64,000 nucleotides of DNA from Zea mays (Eukaryota; Streptophyta; Magnoliopsida; Poales; Poaceae): assembly GCF_902167145.1 (NCBI RefSeq), contig NC_050096.1, forward strand, positions 269,846,622 through 269,910,621, read 5' to 3'. Position 1 is the first letter of the stretch. Each line of letters begins with the position of its first letter. Below the pieces are notes generated by a model. The model did not search any database, was not told the DNA's origin, and worked only from the letters and a program-made list of their open reading frames with translations. Shown piece after piece: positions 54,883-64,000 of the stretch. The position numbers and the translations under genes were made by a program.

Positions 54883-56871
54883 ATGGGCAGTCTCCAGCAA
54901 CCTCTCCAACCCGGGACGATGCTCCGTTTCGGGAGTCTTGAGTTCATGTCCCTCGATGGCAGCTACGACATGATACTCCTTCCACCGCCGCGCGACAACA
55001 ACAATGGCGGCCGACAGCCTGCCCGCCGGCGGCGGAATCGACGACGTCTTCCCCGCGTGGTGGAAGAACAACCTTCGAGCTCATCCTGCCCTTTCCCCCG
55101 CCGACGGAGGGGAAGGCAGGGCGACCAAGGCCAAGCAGGAGGCAGCGCCTCGTCGGCTGTCGAGCGAGTCGACAGCACCGGCACCCCAACGAGGGGCGCA
55201 CCGGGTATCGACTTCGCGCCTGAGACGAAGACGAGCGCCGTCTCCCCGCGACACGCCAATCCCGAGCAAGCGGACGACGCCAGCGCGCTCGCGGAGAGCT
55301 TGCTGGACGTCACCCTCGTACCTGAGACGACGGTGCAGTCAGTCCCCGACGTGACTTTATCGCTGCTCGTCGACCAAGAGGTACCGACCGATTCCCATCC
55401 CACGTCATTTGGATTCAGCCTCAACCCGCCTAGCGACCTTGCTTTGGCGGGCGCTCTCGTAGAGGCAAGTCCAAACCCTCTGGGGTTTCGCATGCGGTCG
55501 CCTTGGGACCGGCTGACGGACGTCTCGACCTACGGGCCCTCTGGGTCCGAGGAAGACGATGAGGCCAGCATCTGTTGGGATTTCTCTGGACTTGGCAACC
55601 CCGGTGCCATGCGGGACTTCATGACCGCATGTGACTACTGCCTCTTCGACTGTTCCGACGGTAGCCGCAGCCTCGGCGACGAGGACTGCGGCCCAAGCCG
55701 CGAATGTTTCCACGTCGATCTAGGGGGTCCCTCCGAAGGCAATCATCTCGACATGCCGGAGGACGGTGATCTCCCTAGGCCAGTGCCCCGCGTTGACGTC
55801 CCACGGGAACTAGCTGTGGTCCCCGTTCAGGCGGGGGGCCATGACCCACAGCTCGAGCAAATCCGCGGGGTGTAGGCCAGGCTCGACGAGGGAACAGGGG
55901 CGCTTGAGCCGATCCGCCGGGACGTCGGGCAGGCATGGGCGGGCCAACTCCCGGCCGGAGAAATACGTCATCTGCCCCAGGGTTTCCAGCACCGCGTCGC
56001 CGATGACGTCAGGGTCAGGCCGCCACCCGCATCTAGTGGGGTCGGCCAGAACCTGGCTGCAGCAGCGATGCTTCTCCGCGTGATGCCGGAGCCATCAACC
56101 ACCGAGGGCCGGCGAATCCAGGGGGAACTCAAGAATCTCCTGGAAGGCGCCGCGGTCCGACGGGCCGAGAGCTCTGCCTCCTGAAGGCAGGGATACCCCT
56201 CGGAACCTCATGCCGCGACTTCCCGATTCATGCGGGAAGCCTCGGTCTACACCGGGCGCACGCGCAACACCACGCCTGCGGCCCCGGGCCGCCTCGGCAA
56301 CGAGCACCATCACCGCGACCGTCAGGCCCACCTCGACGAGAGGGTGCGCCGAGGCTACCACCCCAGGCGTGGGGGACGCTATGACAGCGGGGAGGATCGG
56401 AGTCCCTCGCCCGAACCGCCCGGTCCGCAGGCCTTCAGCCGGGCCATCCGACGGGCACCGTTCCCGACCCGGTTCCGACCCCCGACTACTATCACAAAGT
56501 ACTCGGGGGAGACGAGACCGAAACTGTGGCTCGCGGACTACCGTCTGGCCTGCCAACTGGGTGGAACAGACGATGACAACCTCATCATCCGCAACCTCCC
56601 CCTGTTCCTCTCCAACACCGCTCGCGCCTGGTTGGAGCACCTGCCTCCGGGGCAGATCTCCAACTGGGACGACCTAGTCCAAGCCTTCGCCAGCAATTTC
56701 CAGGGCACGTACGTGCGCCCCAGGAATTCCTGGGACCTCCGAAGCTGCCGGCAGCAGCCGAGAGAGTCCCTCCGGGACTACATCCGACGATTCTCGAAGC
56801 AGCGCACCGAGCTGCCCAACATCACCGACTCGGATGTCATCGGCGCGTTCCTCGCCGGCACCACCTGCCGC
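54883..56871 (+). pseudogene. Gag of element B with two in-frame stops, truncated
   Basis: A single frame from 54883 to 56871 is interrupted by TAG at 55873 and TGA at 56182. The N-terminal region is low-complexity and acidic. The Retrotrans_gag domain lies at the end: PKLWLADYRLACQLGG, NTARAWLEHLPPGQISNWDD and SLRDYIRRFSKQRTEL. It is cut at LAGTTCR by element C. The stops look like ordinary decay. Confidence 0.82.
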
Positions 56872-59800
56872 TGTAACACCCCTGGTGTTACTGTAACTAA
56901 AACTTGAGCATAGCATCATAAGCATTGGCATTGCATATGTTTGACACACCTAGAGTGCATTCACTAGGCAAAAATTCCAAACAAGTTGTATTGTATTAAT
57001 GTTTTGCAAATAGGACCCTGGATAGGAAGCTTTACCCTAAATAGGGATTAAAGGGGGTAAAACTTAACCCAAGTTGAGAAAACCTAAAAGCCTTAGGGTA
57101 AAAGTCATAAAATGACCCCAAAAATAAACTTGAATCACATTTATACCCCTGGGATACCAGAAACCCTAATTGGAACCCTGGAACTAAACCCTAGGGGCCT
57201 ATGTGCAAAATTAGTCCACTTTTGTACTAAAGTGCAAAAACCAAGCCAAATAAGTATTTTAAGTCATTTGGTTCACAAATATGTGGACTTGAAAGCCAAA
57301 CCCTAAGTTTTGGACTTAAATGCAAAATGGACCTCATTTGAGTTCTATACTAAGTCTGAAATTCAGGGTTATAGACCCAACTTTGGGGCTGTGTAGCTTT
57401 CAAAATAGTGAGAATTCATATTAGGTCACCACACCAAATTTGTAGAGAAATTAAAGGAGAACAACTTTGCTTAAGAGAGTGAGCATAGTTGCTATATAGA
57501 ATTCTGAGATAAATGAGCCTAAAGTTGGGCTGTCAGGCTGTTATGGTCTGAATTTTCAGACTGACAGTGACATTGGATCATCTTTGGAAACAGTTTATGA
57601 CTAATCTAGTAAGAATTTGCCCATGGCTGCTGTACCAAAGATGAAGATGGTATAATGGACAACAACTTTGCTGCAGAACCTTGGCTTAGGTTTCACATGA
57701 AAATTTGAGAAAACTGGGCTCCAACTTGCTCTGTCAGTCAACTGAATACCATTTCCCATGGTACAGTGTCTGCACCGGATCAGACCGCCAGCGCGGCTGT
57801 CTTCACCGCCGACGACCGATCTTCGCCGTGATTCGCGCCACCGCCGTTGTGATTCACGTCGACGATGACCCGATAAGGCCGCCAAGTAAAAGCCATGCAC
57901 CTGGGGATAACTCCGGTGACTCACCGCCGTACCCCTCGTGCTCCGCGGCTGTGGCAGATAAGTTCACCGACGAGAGCCGCCGTCCGACCGTGCGCCGCGT
58001 GTCTTAACCGCGCCACCGCATCACCGCGACCCCCTCCAACTGTCTATCGATCACCGGAGTTATTGCCACGCCATCGGACACGTATTCACCGCGCCAGGCT
58101 TCTTCCTCATCTCCGGCCGCCACCGCGCCATCGTCAATTCAAGCGCCATCGCTCGCTCCGCCTATAAATTGAGCCCCCGGCCAGCTGCGCTAGGTCGTAC
58201 CAAAGCCATAGCCACCACTCCCGTCTCCGATTAGCCCCCATAGCCAAAGAATCGCTCACTTCCCCCAATTCAGTTTCCGCCACCGTGAAACGAGCCTCAC
58301 CGTCGCCAGCCATACTCCGGTCAGTTCCCGTCTTCTACTCCCTTGTTTAAGCGTTCTCATGCATCTGCGATGCTCCCCGACCCCTTTAATCGAACCAAAC
58401 CGCCTGGGATCGCCGGGAACGCAACACTTTAACCGCCATGCTCACGGCCACCGTGGTCAGAGCTACGTAGTTGGTTTTAGCTGCAATTAGGTTGGGGGAA
58501 ATGGTCAGGGTAGCCCCGATTTCATGGCCGCCGCTCGGAGAACCCAGCCATAGCCCCAATCGGCCGGTCCAGAACCTCGCCGGAGTGCTCCCCGCGCTGC
58601 CGTCGTCGTGGACTTGGGCATGCAAAGAATTAGAAATCCGGGGGGCTCGGTGTAAAGCGTCAGAGACCCGTTGGAATAGTGGTTGAACCCGTTCACAGTT
58701 AGATAAAGACGCGAGGACCCCGGTGTAATTCTGCCATCGCGCGCGGACGTGGGCGCGCGTTTCCTGCGTTGTTGGGCCGGTTCAGGCCGGAATCAGCCCA
58801 ACACTATTGAATATTTTCCTTTTTCTTTTTCAGGAAAACTTTAGAAATATGTAGAAAAATGTAGAAAAATGCTAAAATTGTGAAACTAATTTTCCTAGGC
58901 TTGTTATTTTCCCTAGAATTTAGTAAAAATAGTTTTGTGATTTTTAGTGGAAATAAGAAATTTTAGGGTATTTAAAGTGATTAAAAGTATTGGTTATGGA
59001 TTTTTAGAAAATAATTGGAAAGTCCAAAGATGCCCAAACTTTTTATGGGAACTTAAAGAAATATTTAGAAGCCTTGGGTAGGGTTTGAGTTGATTTGGAC
59101 CATCTTTGATAACTAGAACCCAAAACCACCCCCCTGCCCTTTGGACTCCTTTACCGACTCCGGAAACCCTAAGTTCTCGGAGTACCGTGAAGGAAAGTTG
59201 TACTCAAGACATAGATAATAAGTTTATATTATCTTTGAATCCTCATGAGCATCCCATGGCATCCATTCTTATACCTATGTATGGTTATGATTAGAACGTG
59301 AAGAAGAAATAGAAGTCACCGAAGACAGGACACCACCACCTTCGGATTCTCAAGCAGGCAACTGCTTCTACTTCGATATTTGTGGATCCGAACCCGACTC
59401 ACCTGTGAACGAAGGCAAGCCCCGGTGCATTTGCCACCTTCCTTGATGTTTTTAAAATCTTTCTCACTTGATTGCTGCATTAGGTGATAGGAGTTGCTTG
59501 ATAAAACCATTCCTGCATTACCTTCCTTGATCTTGATTACCCTCCTTGAAACCCTGTTTTTACAAAAAGGTTTTACTATGCTTAGCCTTGCTTTAGAAAA
59601 CAAAATGTTTTGTTTTTACCAAATATGATATGGCAAAGGTGGGTGGGATGTTTTCGAAAATAAAACTTGATGGTGAATCCATCACGGCCGTGATGGATTC
59701 AACATCGGAAAAGATGTACCTCTGCCAGGTACCAAGTTTTTGGGTTAAAAGATTAAGCTGAGACCGGGCGGGTGACTTGCACGAGAAAGGAGTCTCGGTG

Positions 59801-60891
59801 TAGTGTCTCCGTCTGAGTCGATTAAGGACCTTGTCGATGTAGGCTTGATGATCGAGGACCCTTTAACTGGTCACATGCCTCGTCATGGGTAAGCCTTGCC
59901 TCGGGCAGACTAAGGCCAGAATAAGATAACACGAAATGGGCGTGGAGCGGTGGCGAGAGTAGCGTGTACCCTCCGTGGCAAGAGGCTGGACGGTGGTGTA
60001 TCTGTGCTCTCGGTTTGCGTGAACCTGATCTGGTCTTAAGAACCCCAGTGGCGGGTTGACATATGCAAGGGTTAAGTGCTACATATGTCGTGTGATTGGA
60101 GATCCTCAGCTGAGTATAATCGATTCGGATCGCCGTACCTTCGCGGTTATGAAGACTTGGTCACTGACCTACACGTAGCATTCCACTAAAGATGATGGGT
60201 TTTTGTTAAGAAATTGGCTAGTACAGGACCAGTGATTGAACTAGGGTAGAAAGAACTCTAGTTGCAGGTAATTGTACTTAACTTGACAAATAAAATTGGA
60301 TTTTTAAGGATCCACTTTAGTAAGCATTTCTGCAAAACAGAGTCTTTGATTATTGAAAAGCCTTACCTTGACTCCCATACAACCAGCATACCCTTGAGAG
60401 TCTTTTCTTTAGTCGGGTAAGACTTGCTGAGTAATTCCATACTCAGGGTTTATCCCTTCGTTGTTTTTAGGTGAGGAAGTAGCAGATTTCTGCTGCTTCT
60501 GTGCCAAGGTGGTTCCCAAAGAAGAAAAACAAGACTGAAGTGCGGGAGGACTCGGTCCTCCACATAGGATCTTTTGCTTATAACTTATCGGGAGGAGTCT
60601 GTGCCCCCCTTGGTTTGTATAATATTACTACTCAGCACTCGCCTTTTTAGTTCTGGTCTGTAATAAAATAACTTAAGCTTGCTTTTAAAATAAATGTAAT
60701 TTATGTAATCGCTTCCGCATTTCTTTATCTCCGATGTTCTGTAATGTCTGCAAGACGGGTGAAACGTTCCTGGTAAGGTGAGGAAAGATACCAAACTTGT
60801 CAAGTGACTTAGGAACATCTACAGGGTGTCTGATGTCTGTTAGACAAGGACAACTGTAGGTGGGCCTAATTACTTGGGAAGTTCCGTCACA
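56872..60891 (+). repeat. 5' LTR of element C (about 4.0 kb)
   Basis: It begins TGTAACACCCCTGGTGTTAC and ends GTTCCGTCACA. A TATAAAT box lies at about 58163. The DNA mixes AT-rich and GC-rich segments. Small ORFs within it have no recognisable content. Confidence 0.8.
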
Positions 60892-60893
60892 GC

Positions 60894-60906
60894 TGGTATC
60901 AGAGCC
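60894..60906 (+). other. Primer-binding site of element C
   Basis: tggtatcagagcc, complementary to the 3' end of initiator methionine tRNA, lies two bases after the LTR. Confidence 0.85.
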
Positions 60907-61128
60907 TAGCCCTTCTTTGCAGATATTATGAGGCATCTTCAAAAGGATTTTCAAAAGTCTTACCTAAAAACTCTTTTCTCTTCTTACCTAAGTATTCTGA
61001 AGAGTCTATCTTAAAGACCAGATAGGAAGAGTGCAATGTATAGAAGGTTGAATCGACTAAGGTTGATTCTGTACTTACACATGCATCATGCTAAGAATTA
61101 TACTAATAACATTTTCCCCCTTAGAAAG

Positions 61129-61713
61129 ATGCCGCCACGCACAAGGCTAACGGCACGCAAGTCAACGGGACCAATTGGAGTGCCTCGGCATCAACTGGCC
61201 CCTCGACATGAAAGCAGCAGCAGTGGAAGTAATGACCCCATAGGAGATCTTGAAGCCCGAGTGAGTCGACTTCAAGCAGCGCTGCAACATAGGACCGATG
61301 CTTGGGTCGCAGATGGAGATAGAATTAATGAACTAAGAAGGGACATCCGTCACCTGCAGGATCAGCTTGCTGATCGGGACTTAGCACTTGACTGGGCAGT
61401 ACAGTCTCGTTTGCTGGCATGTGCTAAGGAAGCAAGGGCTCAGGCCCGAATTAAAGAACTTAGCTCAACTGTCGACAACCTGCAGGTCTACTGCAATACG
61501 TTGCATGAGGAAGTCCATGTACTATACTCACAATTACACCCTAGTGTGCCTGCACACCCTGCTGAGGCGGAAGCCGGACCCTCTCATGTTGCGGGACGCG
61601 CGCTGGGTGGGGAGTTAGACCTTTTTGAGCCCCCTCCTTCCTTGAGGTTGGTTGACGTCTGGACTCCCACACCTGACGATGAGGCTGCCAAGAGTAATGG
61701 AAAGCAGGACTAA
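61129..61713 (+). CDS. Extra coiled-coil ORF ahead of gag in element C
   Basis: A 194-residue ORF from MPPRTRLTARKS to KSNGKQD. A heptad-like central region (GDLEARVSRLQAALQ, INELRRDIRHLQDQLADRDL, KELSSTVDNL) predicts a coiled coil. The N-terminus is basic and the C-terminus acidic. It has no zinc finger or gag domain. It is separated from gag-pol by 174 bp, so it would need its own initiation or a separate transcript. Function unknown. Confidence 0.6.
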   Translation: MPPRTRLTARKSTGPIGVPRHQLAPRHESSSSGSNDPIGDLEARVSRLQAALQHRTDAWVADGDRINELRRDIRHLQDQLADRDLALDWAVQSRLLACAKEARAQARIKELSSTVDNLQVYCNTLHEEVHVLYSQLHPSVPAHPAEAEAGPSHVAGRALGGELDLFEPPPSLRLVDVWTPTPDDEAAKSNGKQD

Positions 61714-61887
61714 TGGTGTAATAGAAGTAGAGTAGTGTATTGTAGGGTGCACTGTTGTATAATAGGTTGAACTTTTGTATAATGGGTAATGTATCCTGTT
61801 ACGTAATATCGAGTCTGTATCATTACTTTTTATAGTAATGTAAAATGGAAGGTTTCTCTGGCACATTATGTTTACTTCAAATGTTCT

Positions 61888-64000
61888 TTGCCACAGATGC
61901 CGACCAGGACTCGAGGACAGGACGCAGCCGGAACTTCTGGGGGAAGGGATGTTACCCCAAACCCACCTCCGGTTCCTCCCACATTAGCCGAGGCGATTGC
62001 CGCCTTGGTGAATGCCACCGCATACAATACCCGCTTCCTTAGGGAAATGGCGGGTCAGCAGCAATTCCAGCAGCAGGCAGGAAGGGGTTATCAGCAAGGC
62101 CCCCGTGAAACCACCTATCTGGACTTCTCTGAAACCCGTCCACCCCTATTCGTCAAGGCAGAGGACCCATTGGAAGCCGATGAGTGGATACGGGTTATTG
62201 AACAAAAGTTTGGTCTTCTCCGTTGTTCAGAGACGCAGAAGCCGTTATTCGCAGCACAACAACTACGTGGTCCTGCTAGTACCTGGTGGGGAAATTTTGT
62301 GGCTATTCAACCCGTCAACCATCAAATCACCTGGGAAGAGTTTAAAGCAGCCTTCCGTGAGCACTACATACCCGAAGGAGTGCTGCATATGAAACAGGAA
62401 GAATTTATGAAGTTAAAACAAGGAGGAGATACCGTCAATTAGTATCTCAACAAGTTTAATCACCTGTCGCAGTATGCCATCGACCAGGTGAATACTGATT
62501 TAAAGAAAAAGAACTGCTTCATGAGAGGACTAAATGATCGGCTACAGAGGAAAATGGCTGCTTGTATTGACTTAACGTATGGAAAGGCTGTCAGCACAGC
62601 CTTATCTGTTGAAGCAAAATACGCAAGTTCCGGGAAGAACAAGGGATTCGGTGGTGAGAGGCCTAATCAAGGCCAGGCGAAGAGGCAACGGTTTGTGATC
62701 CGACCTTCAAGCCAAAATCGCACTTTTTCTCGTCCACCCTCATTCCCTTTCAAACAGCCAATCATTATTCGCCCCAACAATACCCCCACTACCCCAAATC
62801 AGCCGGGTGCCCCAGGCACTCGATTCCCTGCCTTGCCTAGTTCTTCAACTGGGTGTTTTAATTGCGGCAAGTCGGGACATTTCATCAAAGACTGCCCATA
62901 TCCTAAGCAAAATCAATCAAATGCTCCGCAAGGATCTGGGAGATCAGCTCAGCCCAAAGGAAATGCTGTGGGGAAAAATACAAAGAAGACGGGGCGTGTA
63001 TATTACACCCAAGTGGCCACTACACCGGAAGGAGAGCCTGTGATGATGGGTACGTTTCCCGTGGCCAGTCACCCTGCAATTATTCTTTTTGATTCTGGTG
63101 CTTCGCATACGTTCATTAGCAAGAAATTTGTGGAGCAACATCATATTGCATGCCATGAATCAAAAGAGGGATTTAAAATTCATTCACCTGGGGGACACAT
63201 TTTTACTAGAGAAGTGGCCTATGAAGTGCCAGTAACAATGGCCGGACGGAACTTTCCTGCTAACATGATTGTTCTAAAAGGCCAGGATATAGATGTAATT
63301 TTGGGTATGAATTGGTTAACCCAACACAAGGCAATTCTCAACACTGAACTCAGAACCGTCAGGTTGAGCTATAATCAAGAAGAGATTCTTTTGTCTCTCC
63401 CCGTAACCAATCCAGCCAAAGCTTCTGGTAGAGTATATGAAGCCCTTGTACCGAAGATCAAGAACATTCCGGTAGTATGTGAGTTTCCAGATGTATTTCC
63501 GGAGGATTTGCCTGGACTGCCCCCTGAAAGAGATGTAGAATTCGTAATTGAGCTAAAGCCCGGTACGACTCCCATCTCCCGAAGATCGTACCGTATGCCC
63601 CCTAATGAGTTAGCGGAATTGAAGATTCAATTACAAGATCTACTGAATAAGGGATTCATCCGGCCAAGCTCGTCCCCATGGGGTTGCCCCGCCATTTTTG
63701 TTAAGAAGAAGGATCAAACCTTGCGAATGTGCGTGGATTATCGACCCCTGAATGAGGTCACCATCAAGAATAAGTACCCTCTTCCAAGGATCGACATTTT
63801 ATTTGATCAACTGACTGGGGCGAGGGTATTTTCCAAAATTGATCTCAGGTCGGGCTATCATCAAATCCGTATTCGGCCCGAGGATATACCGAAGACCGCG
63901 TTTACTACGCGATATGGATTGTTTGAATACCTGGTAATGTCTTTCGGGCTCACAAATGCTCCTGCCCACTTCACCTATTTGATGAACTCGGTGTTCATAC
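61888..64000 (+). pseudogene. Gag-pol of element C with one in-frame TAG, truncated by the window end
   Basis: The frame opens at MPQMPTRTRGQDAAG (61888; a second ATG is at 61897). The gag domain shows DPLEADEWIRVIEQKFG and PASTWWGNF. A TAG at 62440-62442 interrupts gag, after which the same frame stays open to the window end. The knuckle is [14 protein letters not shown] (about 62850), the aspartic protease is [12 protein letters not shown] (about 63090), and reverse transcriptase starts at about 63480 with [40 protein letters not shown] and [13 protein letters not shown]. The window ends before the catalytic xDD box. The single stop among otherwise conserved residues may be one C-to-T or G-to-T change. 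Confidence 0.88.

Larger units (their letters stand above)
53254..56871 (+). mobile_element. Element B: Gypsy element, 5' LTR plus gag, interrupted by element C
   Basis: The LTR is followed by the primer site ttggcgcgccaggtaggggc (from 54824) and a gag frame. The gag ends abruptly at 56871, where a new LTR starts. The LTR and primer-site style match RIRE2/Flip-like Gypsy elements as I remember them. The rest of B should lie beyond the window. Confidence 0.82.
56872..64000 (+). mobile_element. Element C: Tekay/Del-like Gypsy element, right end outside window
   Basis: It has a long 5' LTR (56872-60891), a primer site tggtatcagagcc at 60894 (initiator-Met-tRNA type), an extra ORF and gag-pol. 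The TGTAACACCCC start and very long LTR suggest the Tekay/Del chromovirus lineage; the chromodomain that would confirm this is beyond the window. Confidence 0.85.

Noticed and set aside
55004..55713. Overlapping ORFs in other frames of element B gag
   Set aside because: The high GC content keeps alternative frames open; only frame 54883 continues into the Retrotrans_gag domain.

Overview
This is nuclear DNA of a flowering plant, almost certainly a grass and probably a panicoid such as maize, sorghum or a relative. The evidence is spliced genes with GT-AG introns, a GC-rich first exon in one gene, Stowaway-type and other MITEs, a tRNA-derived SINE, LINE tails, Copia and Gypsy LTR retrotransposons, and a hAT transposon with CGCCTAG-rich ends. 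There are no operons, and I saw no convincing tRNA, rRNA or CRISPR array. The species assignment is inference. Gene island, 1-36 kb: four host genes are recognisable. (1) The last four exons of a chloroplast DUF1517 protein (FLAP1-like), + strand, 481-2080. (2) A two-exon GPI-anchored lipid-transfer protein, + strand, 3111-3687. (3) A complete three-exon 20S proteasome beta-2-type (PBD) subunit gene, - strand, 5113-7901. (4) A complete 22-exon CLC-d-type chloride/anion transporter gene, - strand, 9827-35943. The CLC-d coding sequence sums to 775 codons without a break, but the gene spans 26 kb because its introns have collected many transposons. These include a LINE fragment inside a Stowaway-like MITE, a full-length hAT element inside a short-LTR retroelement, a recent Ale/Hopscotch-like Copia element with perfect target-site duplications, two very short LINE insertions, a SINE and older Copia remnants. 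Transition zone, 36-40.7 kb: this stretch is AT-rich intergenic DNA with MITEs, a 509-bp non-autonomous hAT-like element built of degenerate AACCCGAA motifs, and a decayed but intron-bearing fragment of a MAP kinase gene (39672-40157). Retrotransposon stack, 40.7-64 kb: four LTR elements appear nested or abutting, each interrupted by the next. D (- strand, SIRE/Maximus-like Copia, 2.4-kb LTR) is broken at 46588 by A. A (- strand Gypsy, 698-bp LTR, gag but no pol) carries a large three-exon gene on the opposite strand and is broken at about 53253 by B. B (+ strand Gypsy, 1.57-kb LTR with 56-bp tandem repeats, gag with two stops) is broken at 56871 by C. C (+ strand, Tekay/Del-like Gypsy, about 4.0-kb LTR) has an extra coiled-coil ORF before a gag-pol frame that runs off the window end in reverse transcriptase. 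The far ends of all four elements lie outside the window, so the nesting order is inferred from where each breaks. The host genes are ordinary housekeeping and transport functions and are not a functional cluster. The most unusual feature is element A, which has an antisense, spliced gene with its own TATA box just inside the LTR.
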